Both the position numbers and the translations under genes were made by a program. Below, one piece after another: positions 1 to 7,688 of a stretch of DNA of 32,156 nucleotides (positions within the stretch are counted from its first letter, which is position 1; each line of letters starts with the position of its first letter). The notes under the pieces were generated by a model that had not been told where the DNA came from, did no database searches, and saw only the letters and a program-made list of their open reading frames with translations. The stretch comes from RGIG2094 sp045660065 (GTDB lineage: Bacteria > Bacillota > Clostridia > RGIG6154): assembly GCA_045660065.1 (NCBI GenBank), contig JAZRDC010000042.1, forward strand, positions 1-32,156, given 5' to 3'.

Positions 1-8
1 ATCTTCAT
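1..8 (-). CDS. 5' end of an unidentified gene leaving the window
   Basis: Read on the minus strand, an ATG at position 8 is followed by AAG and continues off the left edge. A strong ribosome binding site (AAAGGAGG) lies about 7 bases upstream, at roughly 16-23. Only two full codons are visible, so no function can be given. The hairpin upstream at 103-125 would fit a tnpA gene of an IS200/IS605 element, but that is a guess from geometry. Confidence 0.45.
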
Positions 9-102
9 TGATATTTCCTCCTTTGTTATTTTTGCGGCTGGCTAGACCGCTTTCATTGTAACATAGGAGGGCTTTTTTGTTCAACGGCAAAAGCCTTTTT
101 CG

Positions 103-127
103 AACCACCAGCTTAGCTGGTGGTTTT
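103..127. repeat. Perfect 11-bp inverted repeat, possible IS200/IS605 end or terminator
   Basis: Arms at 103-113 (AACCACCAGCT) and 115-125 (AGCTGGTGGTT) are perfect complements around one base, with a short T run after the right arm. A second, weaker stem (GGCTTTT with AAAAGCC) lies to its left at about 70-95. A subterminal hairpin about 100 bases upstream of an ORF start resembles the left end of IS200/IS605 elements. It could equally be a plain terminator. Confidence 0.4.
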
Positions 128-136
128 CTGTATACA

Positions 137-172
137 ACAAAATCCCCACTGTAATTTAACAGTGGGGATTTA
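137..172 (-). terminator. Rho-independent terminator, probably for eutH or the old araC
   Basis: A 12-bp perfect stem (141-152 with 159-170, arms AATCCCCACTGT and its complement) encloses a 6-base loop. Read on the minus strand it is followed by TTTTGTTGT. It sits just past the stop codon of the AraC remnant, so it was probably that gene's own terminator and now also ends eutH transcription. Confidence 0.7.
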
Positions 173-263
173 AATTATATTCCACATTTTTTCGAATATC
201 CGTTGGAGTCATGCCGAATTTCTTCTTAAAATCTCCAAGAAAAAAAGATAAAGTATTATTCAG
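156..263 (-). pseudogene. 3' remnant of an AraC-family regulator
   Basis: On the minus strand, the frame ending in TAA at 156-158 encodes the last part of an AraC-type DNA-binding domain. It reads LSFFLGDFKKKFGMTPTDIR, matching the family pattern of second-HTH helix, F-K-K, G-[MTV]-[ST]-P and Y/I-R. The similarity begins abruptly at about 252-263. Upstream of that, the same frame runs into the last codons of eutH (a different frame) and no longer looks like AraC. No start codon or ribosome binding site is present. The gene was therefore probably truncated when the eutH segment joined here. The assignment rests on motif recognition over about 30 residues. Confidence 0.6.
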
Positions 264-1320
264 GTTGTTTTTTGAAAATAATGCATGCAAGAACTATTGC
301 GGCAATACCGCTTATTAATTTTCCAACAATCAAAGGAATAACAAAATTTTTGTCAAATGCAAGTGTGAAAGCTAAGTGGTCGCCAAACACAAAACTAGAT
401 GAAACAACAAAAGCAAAGTTGATTATGCGACCCTTGTGATCCATCTTGTCAACAAAATCAAACATCGGTAAGCAGTTTGCAATAGTAGTAATAAGACCGG
501 TTACAGATTGAATGTTAATGTCGAGCAATTTACCAAAACTTATAAACATTTTTTTGCATGCGTGGGTGATAATTGCAAGCAGTGGAAAAAGACCTGAAAG
601 GATAATTGTTATATCTCCCACAATACCTATTGCATCGTCAATAGGGGCAATTCCAGGAATAAGTTTAATTCCTGTGAGTTTATCAAAAATACCTACGCCC
701 AAACCTATCAACATAACTATAAAAATTATAGTCCCAACAAGAGACAAAGACTTTTGTACAAGAATAGGTTTTTTTATTAACCCTATGCAAATCAGCACTG
801 AAAGCAGTATTGTAGGAGCGGAATTTTTTAGAATTTCAACCAATGGCAATTTTATCATTAGCCCTGCTACGATGCATCCTACAGGGATAGTTGCAAATCC
901 ACACAAAAATCCTGTTAATACTTCTTTGTGGTATTTTGAGTCAATCATATTAAGAGCCATAGAAACTACCGGGCAAATTGTAGCACCAAACATAGAAGCG
1001 ACAATAAGACCGTTGTATGCGGCAACTAATTTATCATCAGCAAGTTCATAAGCAATTAAAGCGCCACCTGAATCTACGGCAAAAAATGTAGCAACTACAG
1101 AGATATCCAGACCAAAAAAATCTACAATTCCCGAAAAAATAAAAACAAGACATTTGGAGATAACAGGAGTCAACACGATCAGGCCTGCCATTGAAAGAAT
1201 AAGTGGACAAGCCATTTTGAATCCTTTTTCAAACTCATCACCAAGTTTGAATTTGTTGCCGATAATTTTATCTATAATTCCAATTAAAGCGAATATCGCA
1301 AAAAGATATTCAAGTTTCAT
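256..1320 (-). CDS. eutH: EutH-family ethanolamine transporter
   Basis: The 354-residue protein is almost entirely hydrophobic, with about ten membrane segments. It matches the EutH family of ethanolamine permeases in its N-terminal block (residues 1-30, with G-D-E-F-E-K-G-F), its F-A-V-D-S-G-G-A block near residue 80 and its F-G-D-H-L-A-F block near 315. Its role would be uptake of ethanolamine or a related amine across the cytoplasmic membrane. The length fits Gram-positive homologues. The ATG at 1320 follows an AAGGAG site. No other eut gene (ammonia lyase or microcompartment shell) is in the window, so it is an orphan transporter here. It has its own promoter at 1361-1389. The stop codon abuts the AraC remnant. 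Confidence 0.85.
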   Translation of the reverse strand: MKLEYLFAIFALIGIIDKIIGNKFKLGDEFEKGFKMACPLILSMAGLIVLTPVISKCLVFIFSGIVDFFGLDISVVATFFAVDSGGALIAYELADDKLVAAYNGLIVASMFGATICPVVSMALNMIDSKYHKEVLTGFLCGFATIPVGCIVAGLMIKLPLVEILKNSAPTILLSVLICIGLIKKPILVQKSLSLVGTIIFIVMLIGLGVGIFDKLTGIKLIPGIAPIDDAIGIVGDITIILSGLFPLLAIITHACKKMFISFGKLLDINIQSVTGLITTIANCLPMFDFVDKMDHKGRIINFAFVVSSSFVFGDHLAFTLAFDKNFVIPLIVGKLISGIAAIVLACIIFKKQPE

Positions 1321-1360
1321 ATAAAGTCTCCTTAATATAGTATCCTTTCTTCTTAATTAA

Positions 1361-1389
1361 AGTATATAGCAAAATTATATAAAAATCAA
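1361..1389 (-). promoter_or_regulatory. Sigma-A promoter of eutH
   Basis: On the minus strand, TTGATT (1384-1389) and TATACT (1361-1366) are separated by 17 bases, about 40 bases ahead of the eutH start. Further upstream lie short ACAATTGT-type palindromes (about 1393-1425), which could be regulator sites but are not diagnostic. Confidence 0.55.
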
Positions 1390-1463
1390 CATACAATTGT
1401 GATAATTAATGCAACAATTATGCTCTGATTTTGATTAATTCCCATCAATGGATTTTTTATTTA

Positions 1464-1494
1464 AGCAAAAAAACACAGCCCTGTGGGCTGTGTT
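1464..1494 (-). terminator. Terminator after msmK
   Basis: Stem 1472-1480 with 1486-1494 (AACACAGCC with GGCTGTGTT) has a 5-base loop. On the minus strand it is followed by a run of seven T's. It lies 8 bases past the stop of the ABC ATPase and separates it from eutH. Confidence 0.85.
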
Positions 1495-1501
1495 AAAATC
1501 A

Positions 1502-2614
1502 TTAGTTGATAATTGTTTTTTCTGTTTCTTTGTCAAAGATATGAATCTTTGAAATGTCAAATGCGATTTTGATTTTGTCGCCTGGTTTTGCTGTTGTTCT
1601 TGGGTTAACACGAGCATTGAACTGTGTTTCACCGATCTTGAGGAACAAGTATGTTTCAGCACCCATAGGTTCTGTAACGATAACGTCAGCATCAAGTGGG
1701 CAATCTGAATTTGAAATATAAACTTCTTCATCATGGATGTTTTCTGGTCTGATACCCATAATAACATCTGTACCTGTGAATCCGCTTGCTTCTAACTGCT
1801 GAGCTTTTGCTTCAGTAAGTTTAACTTCACCGCCACCTGCTAATACGAGGTATGTACCGTCAGCACGTCTGTCGATTGTAGCATCTGAGAAGTTCATCTG
1901 TGGGCTACCGATAAATCCTGCTACGAATACGTTGCAAGGCTGTGAGTAGAGAACCTGAGGAGCGTCAACCTGCTGGATAACACCGTCTTTCATAACAACG
2001 ATTCTTGTACCCATTGTCAAAGCTTCTGTCTGGTCATGAGTAACATAAAGGAATGTTGTATCGAGTTTTTTATGAAGTTTGTTGATTTCTGTTCTCATCT
2101 GAACTCTGAGTTTAGCATCAAGGTTTGAAAGAGGTTCGTCCATAAGGAATACTTTAGGTTCACGAACGATAGCACGACCGAGAGCAACACGCTGTCTCTG
2201 ACCACCTGACAAAGCAGCAGGTTTTCTGTCTAAGAGATGTTCGATGTCGAGGATACGAGCAGCTTCATGAACTTTTTCTTTAATGATATCTTTTGGAACT
2301 TTTCTGAGTTTAAGACCGAATGCCATGTTATCATAAACAGTCATATGCGGATAAAGAGCATAGTTCTGGAATACCATAGCGATATCTCTGTCTTTTGGTT
2401 CAACGTCGTTAACGAGGTTACCACCGATATAAAGTTCACCTTTTGAAATTTCTTCAAGACCTGCAATCATTCTGAGAGTAGTTGATTTACCGCAACCTGA
2501 AGGACCAACGAGAATAATAAATTCTTTATCTTCAATGTCTAAGTTAAAATCACTAACTGCAGTAACATTGCCATCGTAAATTTTGTAAATATTTTTAAGT
2601 TGTAAATCTGCCAT
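1502..2614 (-). CDS. msmK: Sugar ABC transporter ATPase, MsmK/UgpC type
   Basis: This 370-residue ATPase powers binding-protein-dependent sugar import (CUT1 family). The ABC domain fills residues 1-235: Walker A GPSGCGKSTT near 38, Q-loop QNYALYPHM near 83, signature LSGGQRQRVA near 135, Walker B VFLMDEPLSNLDA near 155 and switch histidine in YVTHDQ near 191. A C-terminal TOBE/OB regulatory domain (about 236-370) is typical of MalK/MsmK/UgpC. No permease or binding protein is adjacent, so it is a stand-alone ATPase. In related Firmicutes one MsmK serves several sugar importers, and it may do so here. It is divergent from the SGNH hydrolase gene at 2807. The symbol is by family; ugpC or malK would be equally acceptable. 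Confidence 0.92.
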   Translation of the reverse strand: MADLQLKNIYKIYDGNVTAVSDFNLDIEDKEFIILVGPSGCGKSTTLRMIAGLEEISKGELYIGGNLVNDVEPKDRDIAMVFQNYALYPHMTVYDNMAFGLKLRKVPKDIIKEKVHEAARILDIEHLLDRKPAALSGGQRQRVALGRAIVREPKVFLMDEPLSNLDAKLRVQMRTEINKLHKKLDTTFLYVTHDQTEALTMGTRIVVMKDGVIQQVDAPQVLYSQPCNVFVAGFIGSPQMNFSDATIDRRADGTYLVLAGGGEVKLTEAKAQQLEASGFTGTDVIMGIRPENIHDEEVYISNSDCPLDADVIVTEPMGAETYLFLKIGETQFNARVNPRTTAKPGDKIKIAFDISKIHIFDKETEKTIIN

Positions 2615-2654
2615 TTGTAACTTCCTTTCTTGATTTCAATTTTTATCAGTTAAC

Positions 2655-2683
2655 ATTATAACATTATTCTTAAATAATTTCAA
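2655..2683 (-). promoter_or_regulatory. Sigma-A promoter of msmK
   Basis: On the minus strand, TTGAAA (2678-2683) and TATAAT (2655-2660) are separated by exactly 17 bases. The gene starts 40 bases downstream of the -10 box. Confidence 0.75.
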
Positions 2684-2768
2684 ATGTATTTTTTCACAAA
2701 CTTTTTAAAATATTTTGTACAAATTAACCAAATATGAAAAAAATGATGTAAAAAATTTGAAAATGTGA

Positions 2769-2774
2769 TATAAT
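2769..2774 (+). promoter_or_regulatory. -10 box of the 2807 gene
   Basis: TATAAT sits 32 bases before the ATG at 2807, in the AT-rich gap between the divergent msmK and SGNH hydrolase genes. No good -35 hexamer is seen at 16-18 bases, so an activator may be needed. Confidence 0.45.
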
Positions 2775-2806
2775 TTTTTAGAGTAGAAATATTTGAGGTG
2801 TTAAAT

Positions 2807-3856
2807 ATGGAAATGGCAAAAATTGACAAAAACTTTGAGATTAAAACAAATATTGATAAGGAAGATGTTAAGTTTTATTCCATTGAAGAAAAACCATTCA
2901 AAATCTATGGTGTATTCAGAGAAGGGGACAGTTTTGTCCGTATTCCGGGCAATGTTGCAAAAAGCGTGAGCGATGGTGTATTCGGTTTATATGACAGAAC
3001 TGCCGGTGGAAGAGTTAAATTTAAAACGAACAGTTCCTATATAACAATACACACAAAAATTAAACCATGTTGTTTGTCACATATGGCTTTAACAGGTTCA
3101 TCAGGCTTTGATTTGTATGCAGATGGTGTTTTTGTTAAACCATTTGTACCGCCGTTTGATATCTATTGGCAGGGCGGTGTTTACGAAAATATAGTTAATC
3201 TGACTGATAATAAATTGAAGGATATAACTATCAACTTGCCTTTGTACAGCCGCGTTGAAGAACTTTATATAGGTTTACAGAAAAATGCTGAATTACAACC
3301 CGGTTCACAATATAGTAATACAAAACCGATAGTATTTTATGGTTCATCAATTACACAAGGTGGATGCGCATCAAGACCCGGAACATGCTATCAGGCGATT
3401 ATTTCAAGAGAGTTCAATTATGATTATATCAATCTTGGTTTTTCGGGAAATGCAAAAGGTGAACCTGAAATGGCGGAGTATATTGCCGGACTTGATATGT
3501 CAATGTTTGTGTATGATTATGATTACAATGCACTTTCTCCTGAAGATCTACAGGCAACACATGAAAAGATGTTTAAGTGTATAAGGAAAAGACACCCTGA
3601 CATACCTGTAATTATGATGTCAAGACCTAAATTTTATCTTACGGAAGATGAAATAAAAAGAAGAAACATTGTTGAAAAAACATATAAAAATGCCCTTGCA
3701 TCAGGGGACAAAAATGTGTATTTCTTAGATGGTAAGGATTTAACCGAATTATGCGGAAATGAAGGTACTGTTGACGGTGCACACCCTACTGATTTCGGTT
3801 TTGCTTCTATGGCAAATGCTTTGATAAAAACAATTAAAGATATTAAAATTGATTAG
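2807..3856 (+). CDS. Intracellular SGNH/GDSL hydrolase with N-terminal GxDLY domain
   Basis: A probable carbohydrate esterase of about 349 residues without a signal peptide, so cytoplasmic. The N-terminal half is a beta-rich domain with G-F-D-L-Y near residue 104, the signature of the domain that precedes the Lipase_GDSL_3 group. The catalytic half has block I F-Y-G-S-S-I-T (nucleophile Ser; GSS is usual in this subgroup) near 180, N-L-G-F-S-G-N near 208 and the Asp-His pair in V-D-G-A-H-P near 323. The frame is open from a GTG at 2798, but GAGG at 2795-2798 serves as the ribosome binding site for the ATG at 2807. The radical SAM gene follows after 11 bases, so the two are likely co-transcribed. 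Its substrate is unknown; acetylated or acylated sugars are likely. Confidence 0.85.
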   Translation: MEMAKIDKNFEIKTNIDKEDVKFYSIEEKPFKIYGVFREGDSFVRIPGNVAKSVSDGVFGLYDRTAGGRVKFKTNSSYITIHTKIKPCCLSHMALTGSSGFDLYADGVFVKPFVPPFDIYWQGGVYENIVNLTDNKLKDITINLPLYSRVEELYIGLQKNAELQPGSQYSNTKPIVFYGSSITQGGCASRPGTCYQAIISREFNYDYINLGFSGNAKGEPEMAEYIAGLDMSMFVYDYDYNALSPEDLQATHEKMFKCIRKRHPDIPVIMMSRPKFYLTEDEIKRRNIVEKTYKNALASGDKNVYFLDGKDLTELCGNEGTVDGAHPTDFGFASMANALIKTIKDIKID

Positions 3857-3867
3857 AGAGGTTTATT

Positions 3868-5421
3868 TTGAAGAAAAAAGTTTTAGCGATTGCTGCAAAT
3901 TCAAAATATTCACATTCAAGTCTTGCGATTAGATATTTCAGGGAAAATTCAGGATGTGATATTTTTGAATGCAGTATTAATGACAATATTTTTGATGTAT
4001 ATTCAAAATTGTTTGCTTCAGATTATGAAGTGTATTGCTTTTCAGTATATATATGGAATGTAGAATTTATTTTAAAACTTGCTCCAATGCTGAAAAATGT
4101 AAAGCCTGATGTTAAAATTATATTTGGCGGCCCTGAGGCAGGTTATAATTATGAAGAAATGCTCGGGAAGTTTTCATTTATTGATGGCATAATATGCGGC
4201 GAAGGGGAGTATGCAATTTCAAAAATAGTTGAAGGTTGCAAAGATGAGGAAATTCCTAACTTTGTTTTTAACAAACAAGGAAAAATGCATATTACCCCGC
4301 AAGTTAAAGTTGATTTGTCAAAAATTAAGTTTCCCTATAATATTGAAGATATTAATGCCCTGAAAAATAAAATTATATATTTTGAAACTTCGAGAGGTTG
4401 TCTGTTTAATTGCTCATATTGTTTGTCATCATCGGAAGGCAAAACAAGAAATTTTGACATGGAATATGTAAAAAATGGCCTGAAATTCTTTATTGATAAC
4501 AATGTTCCACTCGTAAAACTTGTGGACCGTACTTTTAATGAAAATAATGAGCGTGCCTGTGAGATTTTAAAATATATTATTGATAATAATCAAAATACAA
4601 AATTCCACTTTGAAGTTTCACCGCTTTTAATTACACAAGAGTTCTGCACACTTCTTGAAAAAGCAAAAGATATGGTGCAGATTGAACTGGGAATTCAGAC
4701 AACCAATAAAGATACAATGAAAATTATCAGACGAGTTTTTGATAAAAATGATATTAAAGCAAAGTTGAGCATGATTCCTAAAGGCGTTCATACCCATATG
4801 GATTTAATAGCAGGACTTCCTGAAGAAACTTTAAAAACTTTTGAAGATGGATTTAATTTTGTATATTCATTAAAACCTGATATGCTTCAACTTGGATTTT
4901 TAAAATTGCTTCATAATACAAAATTAAAGTCTGAAGCAGGAGATTATGATATCAGAACAACTTCTTTTCCGCCCTATGAAGTGATTTCTACCAGTAAAAT
5001 GTCAGCAGACGAAATAATACTCCTTAAAATGACGGAAAAAGCAGTAGACAGGATATATAACAGCGGTACTTTTAAAAATACTCTCAAGAAACTTGAATGT
5101 ACCAATAATTTTGAAACATATAAAAAAATTGGTTTAAAACTTGCAGAAAAAGAAAATAAAGGGCCTGTTTCAAGAGTGGATTTGTATGAACTTATTCTGG
5201 AAATATTTGGGGACATAATAAAAGAGGAACTTGTAACCGATTTTCTTTTAAATAATCTCAAGGCACCGTTGCCAGATGTGTTTAAAGACGAGTCGGATGA
5301 CTTGAAAAAACTTCACAAAGAACTTGCCAAAAGTGAAGAATTTAAAGATGTTAAATTCAGATTGGAATCTGCTTGCGGTAAAATATTTATAGTTCACTCA
5401 GGTAAGGTTGAAGTTATATAA
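3868..5421 (+). CDS. B12-binding radical SAM protein (DUF4080-like tail)
   Basis: The 517-residue protein starts at TTG 3868 behind an AGAGAGG site. An N-terminal cobalamin-binding fold (about 1-130, with the I-I-F-G-G-P-E-A strand-loop) is followed by a radical SAM barrel with the 4Fe-4S motif C178-x3-C182-x2-C185. The C-terminal region resembles the DUF4080 extension common in clostridial members. There is no D-x-H-x-x-G cobalt ligand motif, as is usual for this class. Such proteins catalyse radical methylations, ring contractions or other reactions on unknown substrates. Pairing with an SGNH hydrolase gives no clear functional hint. The family call is firm; the reaction is not predictable. 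Confidence 0.85.
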   Translation: MKKKVLAIAANSKYSHSSLAIRYFRENSGCDIFECSINDNIFDVYSKLFASDYEVYCFSVYIWNVEFILKLAPMLKNVKPDVKIIFGGPEAGYNYEEMLGKFSFIDGIICGEGEYAISKIVEGCKDEEIPNFVFNKQGKMHITPQVKVDLSKIKFPYNIEDINALKNKIIYFETSRGCLFNCSYCLSSSEGKTRNFDMEYVKNGLKFFIDNNVPLVKLVDRTFNENNERACEILKYIIDNNQNTKFHFEVSPLLITQEFCTLLEKAKDMVQIELGIQTTNKDTMKIIRRVFDKNDIKAKLSMIPKGVHTHMDLIAGLPEETLKTFEDGFNFVYSLKPDMLQLGFLKLLHNTKLKSEAGDYDIRTTSFPPYEVISTSKMSADEIILLKMTEKAVDRIYNSGTFKNTLKKLECTNNFETYKKIGLKLAEKENKGPVSRVDLYELILEIFGDIIKEELVTDFLLNNLKAPLPDVFKDESDDLKKLHKELAKSEEFKDVKFRLESACGKIFIVHSGKVEVI

Positions 5422-5486
5422 TAAATTACAAATTTATATATTTGGATAATATTTTTATAAAAAAGGATACATTTGTATAGAGATAC

Positions 5487-5515
5487 TTGATTTTGCATAA
5501 AAAATATTGTATTAT
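5487..5515 (+). promoter_or_regulatory. Promoter of the first secreted SGNH operon
   Basis: TTGATT (5487-5492) and TATTAT (5510-5515) are separated by 17 bases and lie 58 bases before the ATG at 5573. No terminator is visible after the radical SAM gene in 5422-5486. Confidence 0.55.
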
Positions 5516-5572
5516 TAAGTTAGCATAATTATAATCTGTCATAAACAGATGATAGGGAAAGGAAGATTAATT

Positions 5573-6562
5573 ATGAAAAAAGTATTATGCTTAATGCTTT
5601 GCTGTATGATGATTTTATCGTCAGTTTCAGTATTGGCAGAAACAAAAGAAGTTGGTGCAGCCATGGATTCTGACTGGTATAATGTCTATATCCAGGGTAA
5701 GGCAGAAGCAGCTATGGAAAGCATAACTATCTTGTTAAAAAACAGTGATAGAATTGGTTATATTACAGAAGTTGCTACCGATAAAGATGGGAACTATGAA
5801 ACTAAATTTAAGTTTGATGGTAAAATCAGCGACTATAAAATTAAAGTGCGCGACAGTGAAACAGCTGAAGATTTAACATCAACACTTAAAACTGCCTTTG
5901 CAAAACAGGACCTTTATGGAATTGAAATTTTGCTTACAGAAGCAGGAAATGATGTTATCAGCTATATCACCGAAGGCGGAGCAACTGAAGTTGTAGCAAA
6001 AATCAATAATAAGTACGGAAATATTGCAAACGTAAAAGTTTTATTTGCGGCTTATGATAATAACAATAAACTTGTTGCTATTAAAGAAAAGTCATTAAAT
6101 GTTGGTTATAATGATATCGATGTTCAGAAATCTGTTGACTTTTCAGACGTTAAATTGCCTGCCGAAACAAAAACTGTAAAAGCATTTGCTTGGCAGGATA
6201 CAATTAATCTTCTCCCACTTGCTGAAGAAGATGTAAAAGTAACAGGTACAAGTTTAGCATTTAAGAACGAAAATCCTGCAGAAACAAAAGTTATCGGATT
6301 GCTTGGCGATAGCATTACAGCACATGGATACTATGTATTTTTCCTTGAAAACTATTACTATACAAAATATCCTGACAGCAATATTGTCATTCTTAACAAA
6401 GGTATTTCAGGCGACTCTGCAGCAGGAATCAATCGCCGTTATGATTGGGATATTTTCAATGAAAATGATCCTTTGGATTTAGGTGCATGTGATGAAGTTA
6501 CAGTTATGATTGGTATGAACGACGTTGGATATGGTACCTTCGATAAAGGTGTTCGATTTTAA
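5573..6562 (+). CDS. Secreted SGNH hydrolase paralog 1, part upstream of an in-frame TAA
   Basis: This is the first of four tandem paralogs. ATG 5573 follows GGAAAGGAAG; a GTG/ATG-type start at 5549 would lack one. A signal peptide (lysines, hydrophobic core, cut after VLA near residue 22) precedes two beta-sandwich domains (about 25-120 and 125-225; the second contains K-A-F-A-W-Q-D). The SGNH domain then begins: G-D-S-I-T with Ser247, N-K-G-I-S-G near 280 and G-M-N-D with Asn316. The frame stops at TAA 6560-6562 (codon 330), before the catalytic Asp-His pair. The very next codon resumes paralog-like sequence in the same frame, so this is one gene with a nonsense codon. Unless the stop is read through, the product would be an inactive fragment. 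Paralog 2 lies downstream in the same operon. Confidence 0.8.
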   Translation: MKKVLCLMLCCMMILSSVSVLAETKEVGAAMDSDWYNVYIQGKAEAAMESITILLKNSDRIGYITEVATDKDGNYETKFKFDGKISDYKIKVRDSETAEDLTSTLKTAFAKQDLYGIEILLTEAGNDVISYITEGGATEVVAKINNKYGNIANVKVLFAAYDNNNKLVAIKEKSLNVGYNDIDVQKSVDFSDVKLPAETKTVKAFAWQDTINLLPLAEEDVKVTGTSLAFKNENPAETKVIGLLGDSITAHGYYVFFLENYYYTKYPDSNIVILNKGISGDSAAGINRRYDWDIFNENDPLDLGACDEVTVMIGMNDVGYGTFDKGVRF

Positions 6563-7669
6563 GATTATGAGTCTGCATATCCCAATAAGCGCGCAACCAT
6601 TAATTCTTGCACAAATTATATAGAAAAAATTGTTCAAGAATGCCAAAAAAGAAATATACCTATTACATTGATTACTCCTGCACTTTATGATGAAAGTGAC
6701 AGATTTACTAACAGATTATACGATGGTGTTCCAAGATACGGTACTAACTGGGCACTTGGTGAAGTTGGTAAAAAAGTACAGGAATTCGGAAAGGTATACA
6801 ATGTTCCTGTTTTAGACCTTTATAAAGCATCAAATGAGTATTCTGACAGAATCAGAGAAGAATATCCTAAAGCTACTACTGTTATAACAGGCAATGATGG
6901 TATACATCCAAGCACCGAAGGCGGTTACCTTTTCGGATATCTTTATGCAAGAGCGCAGGAAACCAATCCTGTAATTGCAACTGTTGAAATTGATGCTTCT
7001 AATAGCAATTTAAAATCTGATAATGCAGAAGTTTCAAATGTAAATGCTACTGCTTCAGGTGTTTCATATACCTATAAGCCAAAATCTCTTCCAATGGCTG
7101 TAGTTGACAGATATAATTATATTAAAAACTATGGCGTTGATATTACAAATCATATGAACAGAGAAATAATTAAAGTTGCTAACCTTGAAGAAGGAACATA
7201 TACCATTTCTATGGACGGCGCTGAAGTTGGTAAATTTACTGCCCAGCAACTTGCAAACGGTGTAAATATTGCAGAATTTGCTAACAACCCTAATCAGGTT
7301 GTTTCAAAGCAGTTGTATAATGCTATTTATGAAAAATACGAAGCAGAAAGTGCATTGCGTTCAAACATTATGGTAGAGCACAGTATAAGAAGTCATACTA
7401 AATACAAACCTGCAGGGGAGTACGATTATGATAATTTAACAACACAGCAGTGGATTGAACTTGCGAAAGCCATTAAAGAAAATCAGAAGGCTGATCCAAA
7501 TGTTAGTGAGGCTAATAAAAATGATATTAATCAGCCTTTTTATGGTCTTGTTAACTATTATAATAAAAATAAAGCAGAACACCAGAATTACATTAATTCA
7601 ACAAAAGGTGCGATTGAAAATATCAAAACATTTAAACCGGTTGAATGCACAGTTATAATTTCAAAATAA
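6563..7669 (+). pseudogene. Remainder of SGNH hydrolase paralog 1, same frame, after the TAA
   Basis: The frame of the upstream part continues without a gap. It encodes the helix D-Y-E-S that aligns with D/E-Y-E-S/T of paralogs 3 and 4, and the T-P-A-L-Y-D-E-S-D block. The catalytic pair Asp442/His445 lies in N-D-G-I-H-P-S (6896-6907). The C-terminal domain carries the E-I-I-K-V-A-N-L-E-E-G-T-Y block and the T-V-I-I-S-K ending. There is no ribosome binding site at its first possible start (TTG 6668) and no signal peptide, so independent translation into a useful product is unlikely. The downstream half shows no further stop or frameshift over 368 codons, so the lesion is recent, a sequencing error, or read through. 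Confidence 0.8.
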
Positions 7670-7688
7670 GTAAAAGGGGATAGTGAAA

